Shown: positions 43,163 through 53,468, numbered from the stretch's first letter. The stretch is DNA of 64,000 nt from Candidatus Limnocylindrales bacterium (GCA_035626395.1 DASPNR010000007.1:186001-250000), one strand, 5' to 3'. Notes: generated by a model from the sequence alone, not told the origin. Made by a program: numbers and translations.

Positions 43163-44545
43163 TCAGACGCAGCCGATCCGCTTGCTGACGGTGTCCAGAA
43201 GAAGACGGAAGCGTGCATCCTCGCGACGTCGGCGCTCCACGGACTGGCAGGCATGAATGACCGTCGAATGATCACGGCCGCCGAGGTGGTTGCCGATCGC
43301 AGGATAGGACGCGCCGCCGAACTGTCGCATCAGGTACATCGCGACCTGTCGCGCTTCTGCAATTTTCTTGGTGCGCCGTCTCGCTTTGAGATCACCGGCG
43401 CGCAACCCGAAGTGAGAGGCGACGCCCTTCTCGACGGCGTCGAGAGTGATGACGCGTGCCTCCTCCGGATAGATGCCGGCCAGGAGCTCGGAGGCCAGCT
43501 GTCGGTCCAGGAGCCGCCCGTTGAGCGATGCATGGGCGCTGATGCGCGTCAGCGCGCCCTCCAGATCGCGAATGTTGGTGTCGACCTTGCCGGCAATGAA
43601 TGCCGCGACGTCCATCGGCAGCTCGACGCCTTCGGCGCGCGCCTTGCGCTCCAGAATCGCGATGCGGGTTTCGACGTCGGGCGTTTGGATGTCGGCGACG
43701 AGCCCCCAACCGAAACGGTTGCAGAGACGCTCCTCGACTCCTTGCAGCTCGTTCGGGAACTTGTCGCAGGTCAGAACGATCTGGCGGCCGCTTTCGTAGA
43801 GCGCGTTGAAGACGTGGAAGAACTCTTCCTGGGTCCGTTCGCGCCCGGCCAGGAACTGGACGTCATCGATGATGAGCAGATCGACGCGGCGCAGCCTGTT
43901 CTTGAACGCGGGCGCCTTGTTGCGCGCGATCGCCTCGATCAGCTGGTTGGTGAAGTGGTCGGCCGACAGGAACAGGACGCGCGCGTCTGCATCGTTGGCC
44001 AGGACGGCATGCCCGATTGCGTTGGCGAGGTGCGTCTTGCCGAGGCCTACGCCTCCGTAGAGAAAAAACGGGTTGTACAGAGTGCCCGGCTGCTGCGCCA
44101 CGGCCATGGCTGCCGCCCGGGCGAACTGGTTGCTGGGCCCGATGACGAAGTTCTCGAAGTCGTAACGGTCGATGAGCCCGCTCGGATTGGAGCTGCGCTT
44201 GAGCGTGATGCGCTTGCTCTTGTCGTCGGCATACTCCTTGAAGAGCTCGCCCTGCTGACCGCTGCCATCCCACGTGAACGTGAACGTGGTTTCCTTTCCA
44301 TGCGCCTCGACCCAGGCGGTAGTGAGGAGCTCGAGGTAGTTCTCCTCCAGCCAGGATGCGAACAGCCGATTGGGGACGGAGATTTCGAGGTTCTCCCCGC
44401 TGAGAGAGACCGGAACCAGCGGCCGGATCCAGCTCTCGAACTCATCGTGGTCCAGTTGCCGACGAAGCGAGCTAACAGCCCGATTCCAAACGTCTTCCAA
44501 CTGGCTACGTGAAGGAATCTGCACCTTGCATCCCGCCGGTTGCAC
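43163..44545 (-). CDS. dnaA: chromosomal replication initiator DnaA
   Basis: 460 residues from the first GTG. Domain I (LEDVWNRAVSSLRRQLDHDEFESWI), a short linker, then the AAA+ domain with YGGVGLGKTHLANAIGH (Walker A) and LLIIDDVQFLAG (Walker B). Domain IV has the DNA-binding ARQVAMYLMRQFGGASYPAIGNHLGGRDHSTVIHA. A second GTG at 44524 (VQIPSRSQ), with GGCGGG seven bases before it, is an equally good start. The C-terminus is complete. Confidence 0.97.
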   Translation of the reverse strand: MQPAGCKVQIPSRSQLEDVWNRAVSSLRRQLDHDEFESWIRPLVPVSLSGENLEISVPNRLFASWLEENYLELLTTAWVEAHGKETTFTFTWDGSGQQGELFKEYADDKSKRITLKRSSNPSGLIDRYDFENFVIGPSNQFARAAAMAVAQQPGTLYNPFFLYGGVGLGKTHLANAIGHAVLANDADARVLFLSADHFTNQLIEAIARNKAPAFKNRLRRVDLLIIDDVQFLAGRERTQEEFFHVFNALYESGRQIVLTCDKFPNELQGVEERLCNRFGWGLVADIQTPDVETRIAILERKARAEGVELPMDVAAFIAGKVDTNIRDLEGALTRISAHASLNGRLLDRQLASELLAGIYPEEARVITLDAVEKGVASHFGLRAGDLKARRRTKKIAEARQVAMYLMRQFGGASYPAIGNHLGGRDHSTVIHACQSVERRRREDARFRLLLDTVSKRIGCV

Positions 44546-44822
44546 ACAGCTTTATCGACAGGTGTGGATAGCCAACGCCCGCGATGCTGCTCATTGCTTC
44601 GGATGATCGCCTCGGCGGTCCAATTTGCCGAGCCAGGGGAAGCTCGGCATCCATGCGGTTCTTACGAATCCGCCCCGCGTCGACAGAGGCGCTGTGTAAT
44701 GTTTCGAAAAGCGTGATGCAAGGGATGCGAATGGAATTTTCGTAACGCCGCGAGATAACGACGTGTTGCCGGTGCATGCGCGTTGCGTGCGACGCTTACG
44801 AAGCAAGGGTGATCGAAAACCG
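44540..44822. other. oriC: dnaA-hemL divergent spacer; candidate oriC with DnaA-box-like sites
   Basis: The spacer between divergent dnaA and hemL. TTATCGACA (44552-44560) and, on the opposite strand two bases on, CTATCCACA (44563-44571) each differ from the E. coli DnaA box TTATCCACA at one position. An A/T-richer part with gtgtaatgtttcgaaaag and ggaattttcgtaac lies at about 44693-44750. Placement next to dnaA at a change of gene direction supports it, but the number of boxes is low. Confidence 0.4.
44693..44721 (-). promoter_or_regulatory. weak candidate promoter for dnaA
   Basis: Minus-strand TTGCAT, 17 bases, TACACA, about 150 bases before the dnaA start codon, with the two DnaA-box-like sites between it and the gene. 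Both hexamers are partial matches. Confidence 0.25.
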
Positions 44823-46097
44823 ATGCACGAAGACAAGCAGACATCGGAGATGTTGTTCGCGCGTGCACGCCGCGTGATTCCCGGCGGCGTCAATTCACCG
44901 GTTCGTGCGTGGTCATCGGTCGGTGGCGCGCCGCGCTTCGTCGCGCGCGCGAATGGATCACGCATCATCGATGTCGATGGACGCGAGTACATAGATTATG
45001 TCGGCTCGTGGGGCCCGATGATTCTCGGGCACGCCGATCCCGACGTGCGCGACGCCATCGTTCGTGCGCTCGACGACGGCACCAGCTTCGGCGCCGCGAC
45101 GGCGTTGGAAGTGCGATTTGCCGAAGAGATCTGCGCGCGATTTGTATCGATCGAGCAGGTTCGCCTGGTCAGCTCGGGGACCGAAGCCACGATGAGCGCG
45201 CTGCGGCTGGCTCGCGCAGCCACGGGCCGCGACGCGATCATCAAATTCGCCGGCTGTTATCACGGACATAGCGATTCGCTGCTGGTGCGCGCGGGGTCGG
45301 GCGCCACCACCCACGGCGTTCCCGACAGCCCCGGAGTGCCTGCGCAGATCAGCAGCCTTACCCGCGTCGCTCGCTACAACGATCTGGAATCGGTGCGTCG
45401 GGTTTGCGATCGCGAGGTGGCGGCAATCATCGTCGAGCCGGTTGCCGGCAACATGGGCGTCGTTCCCGCCAAAAGCGACTTCATCGAAGGTCTGCGCGCC
45501 ATCGCCGACGAAGTCGGCGCGCTGCTGATCTTTGACGAAGTCATCAGCGGCCTACGATTGGGGCCGGCGGGCTTCCAGAGCTGCAGTGAGGTACGGCCCG
45601 ACCTCACCTGCCTCGGCAAGATCGCCGGAGGTGGATTGCCGTTGGCCGCGTACGGCGGGCGCGCGGATCTGATGCAGCAGATCAGCCCGGCCGGACCCGT
45701 CTATCAAGCCGGCACACTGTCCGGGAACCCGCTCGCCGTCGCCGCCGGTCTTGCAACGCTGCGCCAGTTGACGCCGCAAGTCTACGAAGAGCTCGAGCAG
45801 CGATCGGCAAAGCTCGAAGCGGCTTTGCGTGGCGCGCTCGGCACCCGCGCCGGCTGCGTGCAACGCGTCGGGTCGATCATGACTCTGTTCTTCGGTCCCG
45901 ACCGCGTCGAGAACTACGACCAGGCGCTGACCTGCGACACCGAGCGGTTTGGCAGGTTCTTCGCCGCTCTCATCGACGAAGGCATCTGGGCGGCGCCGTC
46001 GCAGTTCGAGGCATGGTTCGTATCGCGAGCCCACAGCGACGAGGACCTCGAGCGGACGGCAGCGGCGGCCGCGCGCGCCATGGCCGCGACCGACTGA
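44823..46097 (+). CDS. hemL: glutamate-1-semialdehyde 2,1-aminomutase
   Basis: 424 residues, PLP enzyme that makes 5-aminolevulinate in the C5 pathway. Begins with RARRVIPGGVNSPVRAW, has FAGCYHGHSDSLLVRAGSG, LIFDEVISGLRL and the PLP-binding Lys266 in CLGKIAGGGLP. It is the first gene rightward of dnaA. Just five bases separate its stop from the atpZ-like ATG, so it may be co-transcribed with the Fo genes. Confidence 0.97.
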   Translation: MHEDKQTSEMLFARARRVIPGGVNSPVRAWSSVGGAPRFVARANGSRIIDVDGREYIDYVGSWGPMILGHADPDVRDAIVRALDDGTSFGAATALEVRFAEEICARFVSIEQVRLVSSGTEATMSALRLARAATGRDAIIKFAGCYHGHSDSLLVRAGSGATTHGVPDSPGVPAQISSLTRVARYNDLESVRRVCDREVAAIIVEPVAGNMGVVPAKSDFIEGLRAIADEVGALLIFDEVISGLRLGPAGFQSCSEVRPDLTCLGKIAGGGLPLAAYGGRADLMQQISPAGPVYQAGTLSGNPLAVAAGLATLRQLTPQVYEELEQRSAKLEAALRGALGTRAGCVQRVGSIMTLFFGPDRVENYDQALTCDTERFGRFFAALIDEGIWAAPSQFEAWFVSRAHSDEDLERTAAAAARAMAATD

Positions 46098-46102
46098 CGA
46101 CG

Positions 46103-46342
46103 ATGGCAGCCATGCGTGGAAACGGCGACGGCCCCGAGCGCAAACGTGCGGCCTACCAGGCGATGGCGGTTGCCTGGAGCCTCGGGTGGCCGATCGCAGC
46201 GGGGGTCCTGATCGGATCGTGGCTGGACGGCTACTTCGACACCTCGCCGCTGTTCATCCTGGTGTTCGGCCTCGGGGCGTTGGCCGCGGCGGTCCGGCAG
46301 CTGATCGCCATCGGCACCGGCGCGCCGCGCGACCGCCGCTGA
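46103..46342 (+). CDS. AtpZ/ATPase gene 1-like small membrane protein
   Basis: 79 residues with two membrane segments: [22 protein letters not shown] and [18 protein letters not shown]. The GxxxGxWLD pattern in the first is typical of the small AtpZ/ATPase_gene1 proteins encoded before Fo genes. These are thought to help assembly or Mg2+ handling together with AtpI. ATG is five bases after hemL; its TGA shares bases with the next ATG (TGATG). Confidence 0.78.
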   Translation: MAAMRGNGDGPERKRAAYQAMAVAWSLGWPIAAGVLIGSWLDGYFDTSPLFILVFGLGALAAAVRQLIAIGTGAPRDRR

Positions 46343-46749
46343 TGCAGCGCCGCGCCGATCTCACGCGCATTGCAGTGGTGGCGGCCGCGTTGGCAGCGGT
46401 CGTTTCCGCGGCGGGGGCCGTCACCGGAATCGGCTCTGCCGCCGGCATCGCGCTCGGCGCAGCGTTCGCGCTGGCCAATTTTTATTTGCTTCGGTTGCTG
46501 GTTTCGCGCCTTATTACGCCCGCCGCCAGCGGGAAAGTGACGGTTTTCCTGCTCGTTGCGAAATTTTTTCTGCTGCTCGCGCTGCTCGCCGCCGTCTTCT
46601 ATCAGGTGCCCGTCGCCCCCCTCTCGTTCGCGGTCGGCGCCAGCACTTTGGTGGTCGCGATCGTCGTCGAGGGGACGCTTCTCGGCGCGCCCATCGCTGC
46701 CGACGACAGCGATGCCGCTCGAGACAGCGACGCAGCCGAAGGCCGCTGA
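46342..46749 (+). CDS. atpI: AtpI-like ATP synthase subunit I
   Basis: 135 residues with four predicted membrane segments (11-31, 31-55, 67-87 and 91-113), ending in an Asp/Ala-rich cytoplasmic tail. Sequence conservation is low, as in all AtpI proteins; the call rests on size, topology and its place directly before atpB. AtpI helps assemble the c ring. Overlaps the previous stop in TGATG. Confidence 0.72.
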   Translation: MQRRADLTRIAVVAAALAAVVSAAGAVTGIGSAAGIALGAAFALANFYLLRLLVSRLITPAASGKVTVFLLVAKFFLLLALLAAVFYQVPVAPLSFAVGASTLVVAIVVEGTLLGAPIAADDSDAARDSDAAEGR

Positions 46750-46764
46750 GGCTCAGAGGACCCG

Positions 46765-47538
46765 ATGGAGCATCATCCGATCACGTGGCACAGCCTGATC
46801 CCGGGCATCAACGCGATTCCCGGGCACACCTTCCATGCCCTGTTCGCCATGGTGATCCTGATTGCCTGGGCGTGGCGCGCCAACCATCAGCTTGCCGCGG
46901 CGCGTGCCGCCGGAACGCACCTGGTTCCCGACAGCAGGCTGAGCGCGCGCAACCTCGCCGAGATCTTCGTCGGTGCGATGAAGTCGATGGTCGACGGCGT
47001 GCTCGCCGACCGCGGCCGGCCCTACATCGCGCTGTTCGGCAGCTTCTTCATTTTCATCCTGATCGCCAACCTGCTCGGTCTGCTGCCGGGGTTCTCTCCG
47101 CCCACCAGCAACTTCAACATCACGTTCGCGATGGGCGTGGCCTCCTTCATCGGCTTCAACGTCATCGGCATCCGGACGCAGGGGATCGTCAACTACGCCA
47201 AACACTTCGTGGGCCCGGTCTGGTGGCTCGGCGTCCTCATGGTGCCGCTCGAGCTGATCGACAACGCCGTGCGTCCCGTTTCGCTCGGCCTCCGACTCTT
47301 CGGCAACATGACCGGCGACCACCTGGTGCTCGAGATCTTCACCGACCTGACCAAGCTGGTCATTCCGGTGATCTTCTACTTCCTGGGCGCCTTCGTCTCG
47401 CTCATTCAGGCTTTCGTGTTCACGCTTCTCAGCATCATCTACGTCTCGCTGGCCATGGGCCACGGCGACCACGACGATCATGGCCATGGCCATGGGAACG
47501 CTCACGGCGATGCCCATATGGCGCCGGCGCATCACTGA
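46765..47538 (+). CDS. atpB: ATP synthase Fo a subunit with a His-rich C-terminal tail
   Basis: 257 residues with five to six membrane helices. The essential Arg is in [13 protein letters not shown], and the last helix [20 protein letters not shown] is conserved. After it comes an unusual tail with eleven His among the last 26 residues ([17 protein letters not shown] and so on). Together with the c ring it forms the proton channel. Confidence 0.95.
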   Translation: MEHHPITWHSLIPGINAIPGHTFHALFAMVILIAWAWRANHQLAAARAAGTHLVPDSRLSARNLAEIFVGAMKSMVDGVLADRGRPYIALFGSFFIFILIANLLGLLPGFSPPTSNFNITFAMGVASFIGFNVIGIRTQGIVNYAKHFVGPVWWLGVLMVPLELIDNAVRPVSLGLRLFGNMTGDHLVLEIFTDLTKLVIPVIFYFLGAFVSLIQAFVFTLLSIIYVSLAMGHGDHDDHGHGHGNAHGDAHMAPAHH

Positions 47539-47642
47539 GGGCCGACGGACACGCACGATCTCGCACCGCTCGCCGTTGTGGAAGAGGAAGAGGATGCGGT
47601 GACAGGCGAAACAGAAACGGTGTGGGGAAAATGGAGACAACG

Positions 47643-47993
47643 ATGAAGAGGATCAAGACGTTTCTGATGACGACGGCTGGCGCCTTGCTGGCGAGCCCGC
47701 TGCTCGCGTCGATCGCACAGGCGCAGGATCACGGCGATGCGGCGGTTGCCGCAGCGGCCGGCGCCGGCGCGGCCGGCATGATCGGTATTGGCGCAGGCAT
47801 CGCCATTGCCGGCGCGGCCTTCGGCTGCGCGCTCGGCCAGGGCCGGGCGGTGGCTTCGGCCATGGAGTCGATCGGCCGCAACCCCAACTCGGCCGACCGC
47901 ATCCAGACCCCAATGATCATCGGTCTGGCCATGATCGAGGCCCTCGCGATCTACGCTCTGGTCATCGCGTTCTTCCTGCAGGGCAAGATCTGA
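47643..47993 (+). CDS. atpE: ATP synthase Fo c subunit with an N-terminal signal-like segment
   Basis: 116 residues. Residues 1-31 look like a cleavable signal ([28 protein letters not shown]), followed by the two-helix hairpin with [22 protein letters not shown], loop [10 protein letters not shown] and the ion-binding Glu in [15 protein letters not shown]. No Gln in helix 1 and Ala after the Glu argue for proton rather than sodium coupling. ATG at 47643 has GGAG six bases upstream; another ATG lies 12 bases earlier. Confidence 0.94.
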   Translation: MKRIKTFLMTTAGALLASPLLASIAQAQDHGDAAVAAAAGAGAAGMIGIGAGIAIAGAAFGCALGQGRAVASAMESIGRNPNSADRIQTPMIIGLAMIEALAIYALVIAFFLQGKI

Positions 47994-48050
47994 TTGCCCG
48001 GCGCCGTCGCGGCCCGGCAGAGCCGACATCGCCGGCGCCCGTCCATCTGC

Positions 48051-48087
48051 CGCGGGAGGTCCTGATCGGGCCTCCCGCGCTTTTTTT
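48051..48087 (+). terminator. intrinsic terminator after atpE
   Basis: Stem cgcgggagg/cctcccgcg with an 11-base loop, one C, then seven T. It ends the hemL-atpE run 58 bases after the atpE stop. Confidence 0.9.
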
Positions 48088-48098
48088 GAGGTGACGCC

Positions 48099-48572
48099 AT
48101 GACCGCCGACCCCACCACCGCCCTTCGCGACTTCAAGCGCGAGTGCCTGCTCGACGAGCACCGCTCGCTGTCCTCGTTCGTCGAGAAGGAGATCGTGATG
48201 ACCACCGTGACCAAGATGGTCACGATCTTGGCGTGGCTGCTTGGTGTGATGGTCGCTGCGCGCAGCGACGACAGCGCCGCGCTGCTTCCGCCAGTGGCGA
48301 TCGCCGTGCTGGCGTTCTGGTCGGTCGATGCCCTGTACGCATACTACGGGGTCATCTACAAGATGCGGCGCCTGCGCGTGCGCGAGTGGCTCGAACTGCT
48401 GCCGCGCGCCAACGAGACCGAGCTGGCCGCGTGCCGGACGCCGGCCAATCCGTTCGACGGCCTCTCGCGAGATGAGAAGCTCGGAGCTCTGACGTCGACG
48501 GTGGCGAGCCCGGCTGTATCGGGCCTGTACCTGGCTCTGCTGTTGTTGCTGCTGCTGCAGCTCGCGCTGTGA
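48099..48572 (+). CDS. small membrane protein of unknown function
   Basis: 157 residues with three predicted membrane segments: 39-54 (TKMVTILAWLLGVMV), 63-81 (LLPPVAIAVLAFWSVDALYA) and a very Leu-rich C-terminal one (YLALLLLLLLQLAL). GAGGTGA lies five bases before the ATG. It starts right after the atpE terminator and is convergent with pyrE. I do not recognise the family; the charged N-terminus (FKRECLLDEHRSLSSFVEKE) is presumably cytoplasmic. Confidence 0.65.
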   Translation: MTADPTTALRDFKRECLLDEHRSLSSFVEKEIVMTTVTKMVTILAWLLGVMVAARSDDSAALLPPVAIAVLAFWSVDALYAYYGVIYKMRRLRVREWLELLPRANETELAACRTPANPFDGLSRDEKLGALTSTVASPAVSGLYLALLLLLLLQLAL

Positions 48573-48582
48573 GCGGCCGCAA

Positions 48583-49140
48583 CTAGCCCGCCGCCGCTAC
48601 GATCTGCTCGCGCGTCGTCAGAGCCTCGACGCGCGCACCGCGTGCAGCCAGCCGCTCCAGCCCGTCCTCCTCCTGCCGGTCGACGACCGTGACGATGAGA
48701 GAGACCTTGCCGCCTGCGGCCTCGACCGCATCGATGGCGGCCAGCGTCGAACCGCCGGTGGTCACGACGTCCTCGAGCAGCGCGATCCTGGCGTCGGGGC
48801 GGAAGCGTCCGTCCAGGCGCTGCGCAGTGCCGTGGTCCTTGACATCCTTCCGCACGAAGAAGCCATCGAGGGCATAGCCACGAGCGGCGGCAGCCGACAA
48901 AGCAACGCTGACAAGTGGTACCGCACCGACGGCCATCCCACCGACCAGCGTGATCCCGTCAGCGATCAGACGGTCGCAGAGAAGCTCACCGACGACTCGG
49001 GCACCTTCGGCGCGGAAAACGGTCTGCTTCACGTCGACGTAGAAGTCGCTCTCGCGTCCGGAAGCCAGGCGAAAGCGGCCCTTCCTGTACGAGAGCTGAG
49101 CGATCAGTCGCGGCAGCGATGCGGCGTCGATGCTGCTCAT
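48583..49140 (-). CDS. pyrE: orotate phosphoribosyltransferase
   Basis: 185 residues, pyrimidine synthesis. N-terminal FRLASGRESDFYVDVKQT, GGMAVGAVPL, FFVRKDVKDHGTAQRLDG (flexible loop with catalytic Lys) and the PRPP loop ALLEDVVTTGGSTLAAI are in order. The ATG overlaps the stop of the hydrolase gene upstream (ATGA). The frame is open further upstream without similarity. Confidence 0.95.
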   Translation of the reverse strand: MSSIDAASLPRLIAQLSYRKGRFRLASGRESDFYVDVKQTVFRAEGARVVGELLCDRLIADGITLVGGMAVGAVPLVSVALSAAAARGYALDGFFVRKDVKDHGTAQRLDGRFRPDARIALLEDVVTTGGSTLAAIDAVEAAGGKVSLIVTVVDRQEEDGLERLAARGARVEALTTREQIVAAAG

Positions 49141-50030
49141 TCGCCGACGCCCAGGAAGCTTTCCAGGTGGCCCATGAAGACCTCGAATCGATCGTGATGC
49201 ACCCAGTGGCCGGCCTTCTCGACCTCGGCGTAGGTGTAGTCGTGGAAGAAGGCGGCGCGGCCGTCTTCGACAGGGTTGGATGCCCAGCTTTCGGCGCCGC
49301 GCACCAGCAGCACCGGGCAGCGGATGCGGTCCCACAGCCGCTGCACGCCTTCGACATCGTAGCGATAGGGGCCCCACGCGCGGACGTAATTGTCGAACTT
49401 CCAGGTGTAGTTGCCGTTCTCCAGGCGCATGACGCCGTGGATCGTCAGATGCTTGGCCATCGCCGCCGACAGGTGCGGGTTGGCCTCGCGCATGCGCGCT
49501 TCGGCTTCGGCCAGCGTGGAGTACTCGCGCGGCTTGCGCCCGGGCAGGCTCTGCATCGTCTTGATCCAGTCCTGCATGCGCTCCTCGATCGGCTTGCTCT
49601 GCACGTCCTTGATGAGCTGCGGCGGCGGCCCGAGACCTTCGATGGCGCAGACCTTGACGAGGTTGTCGGGGTAGATGCCGGCGTAGTGGAGGACGATGGC
49701 GCCGCCGAGCGAATGCCCGACCAGCGTCACCGGCGTCTCCTCGACGTGCCGCAGGAGCTGCGCCAGATCCAGGACGTACTCGGGCATTCCGTACTGCGAG
49801 CCCACGGCCCAGGCGGAGTCGCCATGGCCGCGAAGATCAGGCGCGATGACGTGGTAGTGGCGGCGCAGCCGCTGCGCGACGAAATCCCAGTTGCGGCAGT
49901 GGTCCTGCCCGCCGTGGACCAGCACCAGCAGCGGCTTGCCCTCGCTGCCGTAGTCGACGTAGTGCAGGCGCAGCCGCTGGGAGAAGAACGAATGCGAAGT
50001 CGGTCCCATGCCGCCGGCTGCCTCTGTCAT
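49137..50030 (-). CDS. alpha/beta-hydrolase fold enzyme
   Basis: 297 residues. Oxyanion region LVHGGQDHCRNWD (38-50), nucleophile elbow G-H-S107-L-G-G, and the late histidine H275 in KAGHWVHHDRFE. The acid is probably the Asp or Glu in the RCPVLLVRGAESWAS region. The substrate cannot be told. Its start is seven bases after the acyl-CoA dehydrogenase stop and its end overlaps pyrE, so the three may be one transcript. Confidence 0.88.
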   Translation of the reverse strand: MTEAAGGMGPTSHSFFSQRLRLHYVDYGSEGKPLLVLVHGGQDHCRNWDFVAQRLRRHYHVIAPDLRGHGDSAWAVGSQYGMPEYVLDLAQLLRHVEETPVTLVGHSLGGAIVLHYAGIYPDNLVKVCAIEGLGPPPQLIKDVQSKPIEERMQDWIKTMQSLPGRKPREYSTLAEAEARMREANPHLSAAMAKHLTIHGVMRLENGNYTWKFDNYVRAWGPYRYDVEGVQRLWDRIRCPVLLVRGAESWASNPVEDGRAAFFHDYTYAEVEKAGHWVHHDRFEVFMGHLESFLGVGE

Positions 50031-50037
50031 GGCTTCC

Positions 50038-51180
<1,143 letters not shown>

Positions 51181-51313
51181 GATGCGGGATGGCCTCCTTG
51201 CAGCCGCCGGCCATGTAGGCCGAAAATCCCACCGTGTCCATTTTCGCGTTCGTGATGGAAGTTGCGACGGCGCCCGCTTACGCTCGCGCCGCCGGGACGA
51301 GTGCGGCAGCGAC

Positions 51314-52219
51314 ATGAGCCCCACCCGAAGAACGAATCTGCTCTTGCTGCTCGGCCTCGTCGCCGGCGCAGGGCTGGCCGCAGTGGGCATTCTGCGCGAC
51401 GCTCACACGCAGCTGCCCACGGCCGCGACCGACGCCGTCGCGATCGTCAACGGGCGCGCCATTCCGCGCACGCGGCTGGAGCAGGCGCTGGCGCTCCTCG
51501 AGCGCGACCGGGAGCGGCCGGTGACGACGCAGGAGCGCCAGCGCGCTCTGGATCGCATCGTCGACGAGGAGCTGCTCGTGCAGAAGGCGCAGGAGCTCGG
51601 CATTCCCGAGTCCGACCGCAAGCTTCGCGCGGACATGGTAGCCGCGGTTCTCGACGCCGTTGCCGCGCAGTCGGACACCGAAGAGCTGCCCGACGAGCGC
51701 GAGCTGCGGCGCTTCTTCGAAGACAACCGCGCCGTCCTCGCTCCTCCGGCGCAGCTTCGCGTCGGCGTGGTGTTCGTATCGGCCGAACGCCATGCGGACG
51801 CTCGCGAACGCGCCGCCGCCGCCGCCGCTCGCCTTCGCGATGGCCTGCCGCTGCAAGATGTGCGCGCCGAGCTGGGCGATCCGCCGGCGCTGGAGGCGCC
51901 GGACTCTGCGTTGCCGCCATCTCGCCTGGCGGACTACATCGGCCCGACCGCAGCCACGCTCGTGCAGCAGATGTCCGTCGGCGACATCAGCGACCCCATC
52001 GGCGGCAGCGACGGCTACCGCGTGGTCGTGCTGCTCGAGCGCCTCGCGCCACAGGCGGACTTCCAAACGATGCGCGAGCAGGCGCTGGCCGAATACAGGC
52101 GACGGCAACGCGAGGAGAGGGTGCGCCTCTATCTGGATGAGCTCCGGCGGCAGGCGCGCGTCGAAGTGACACGCGACGTCGTCGAAGGAGCCAAGGTCGG
52201 GCTTGGGCCAGGACGATGA
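51314..52219 (+). CDS. parvulin-like (PpiC/SurA-type) peptidyl-prolyl isomerase, membrane-anchored
   Basis: 301 residues: an N-terminal membrane segment (about 8-28), a SurA-like chaperone part (VNGRAIPRTRLEQALALLERDR and LDRIVDEELLVQKAQELGI), a weak parvulin domain with VGVVFVSAERHADARERAAAAA and VGDISDPIGGSDGYRVVVLLER, then a helical tail. It is probably periplasmic. The next gene starts 17 bases after its stop, so the pair is likely an operon. Confidence 0.78.
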   Translation: MSPTRRTNLLLLLGLVAGAGLAAVGILRDAHTQLPTAATDAVAIVNGRAIPRTRLEQALALLERDRERPVTTQERQRALDRIVDEELLVQKAQELGIPESDRKLRADMVAAVLDAVAAQSDTEELPDERELRRFFEDNRAVLAPPAQLRVGVVFVSAERHADARERAAAAAARLRDGLPLQDVRAELGDPPALEAPDSALPPSRLADYIGPTAATLVQQMSVGDISDPIGGSDGYRVVVLLERLAPQADFQTMREQALAEYRRRQREERVRLYLDELRRQARVEVTRDVVEGAKVGLGPGR

Positions 52220-52235
52220 CTTCCTCCAAGCAGCC

Positions 52236-53468
52236 ATGAGAACCGGAGGCGCGCGGACATGGCGCACGAGCGTGTGCATAGGCGCCTTTGCACTCGTCAT
52301 GACGGGGGCAGGCGGCGCCGCGGCGCACGAACGCAGCGTCAGCTACTCGACATGGGAGCTCAGCGGCGACGGTGCGAAGATCACGCTGCGAATCGGCGAG
52401 CGCGAGCTGACGCGGCTGCCTGCGGCCGCTCTGCCGTCGCCGCAACGTGAAGCCGGCCTGGCCGAGGCCGTGGCGAGCGCCCTGCGATTGCACCGCAGCG
52501 GTCAAGCCTGCCTCAACGGTACGCCATCGTTCCAGCATGCCGCGCCTCGCGCGACCGTAGCCGTGAGCTGGCAGGCGCGCTGCGCTGCGGCCACTGGCAT
52601 GGTGGCGATCGAAAGCGCGCTGGCGCAGACGCTGGCGGCGCCGCACCACCATTTCCTACGCGTCGTGGGCGAGGACGGCGCCGCCCACGAGGCGCTGCTG
52701 CATGCCGAGCGGCCGCTTTGGCGACAGCGGTCCGCCGCGCCTCCAGCCACGGCCGTCTGGGCGCGCGCGTTCTCGCTCGGCCTCGACCACATCCTGAGCG
52801 GCTACGATCACCTCGCGTTCGTGGCCGGTCTGCTGCTGGCGGCGACGATGCTCTCGCAGGTGGCCGCCACCGTCACCGGCTTCACCGCCGCGCATAGCAT
52901 CACGCTGGCGCTTGCGACGCTGGGATGGGTGCGGCCGGCGGGCGCGGGCGTCGAAGTGATGATCGCTTTCTCCATCGCCGTGCTGGCGGTGGAAAACCTG
53001 ACCGTGGCCACGGCGCCGCGCGCCAGTGGCGCAGCGATCCGGACGATCGTGCTGCTGCTGCTGCCGGCCGCTGCCCTGGCCACGCTCGCAGACGCCGCAA
53101 TATCGCCGGTACTGCCGCTGGGGATGGCGCTTTTCTCGGGCTGCTACCTCGCCCTGGTGGCGCGCTCGCCAATGGCAACGCGCCTGCGATGGCTCGTCGC
53201 TTTCGCGTTCGGGCTGCTGCATGGCTTCGGTTTTGCGGGTGCGCTCGTCGAAGCCGAATACTCGCGCGCGACGCTGGCGACTACGCTGATCGGCTTCAAC
53301 CTCGGAGTCGAAGCCGGTCAGCTGCTCGTCGTCGCGCTGCTGTGGCCGCTGATCGCACTCATGCGCCGGCGGCTCCAGCGGCGCTATGACCGTGTCGTCC
53401 TGGAGCCGGCGTCCACCGCGCTCCTGGCCGCATCGACCTGCTGGTACCTGACGCGCGCGTTCGGCTGA
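52236..53468 (+). CDS. HupE/UreJ-like multispanning membrane protein
   Basis: 410 residues: a signal peptide ending AGGAAA-HE, an extracytoplasmic domain of about 150 residues, then seven or so membrane helices with the HupE/UreJ_2 landmarks GLDHILSGYDHLAFVAGLLL, TGFTAAHSITLALATLG, LLHGFGFAGALVE and FNLGVEAGQLL. The repeated His/Asp in the membrane suggest metal (nickel or cobalt) transport, as proposed for HupE, but this subfamily is not characterised. Paired with the parvulin-like gene. Confidence 0.82.
   Translation: MRTGGARTWRTSVCIGAFALVMTGAGGAAAHERSVSYSTWELSGDGAKITLRIGERELTRLPAAALPSPQREAGLAEAVASALRLHRSGQACLNGTPSFQHAAPRATVAVSWQARCAAATGMVAIESALAQTLAAPHHHFLRVVGEDGAAHEALLHAERPLWRQRSAAPPATAVWARAFSLGLDHILSGYDHLAFVAGLLLAATMLSQVAATVTGFTAAHSITLALATLGWVRPAGAGVEVMIAFSIAVLAVENLTVATAPRASGAAIRTIVLLLLPAAALATLADAAISPVLPLGMALFSGCYLALVARSPMATRLRWLVAFAFGLLHGFGFAGALVEAEYSRATLATTLIGFNLGVEAGQLLVVALLWPLIALMRRRLQRRYDRVVLEPASTALLAASTCWYLTRAFG

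Noticed and set aside
41732..44512. 926-codon open frame on plus spanning dnaN and dnaA
   Set aside because: It covers two certain minus-strand genes and their spacer; the product is low-complexity.
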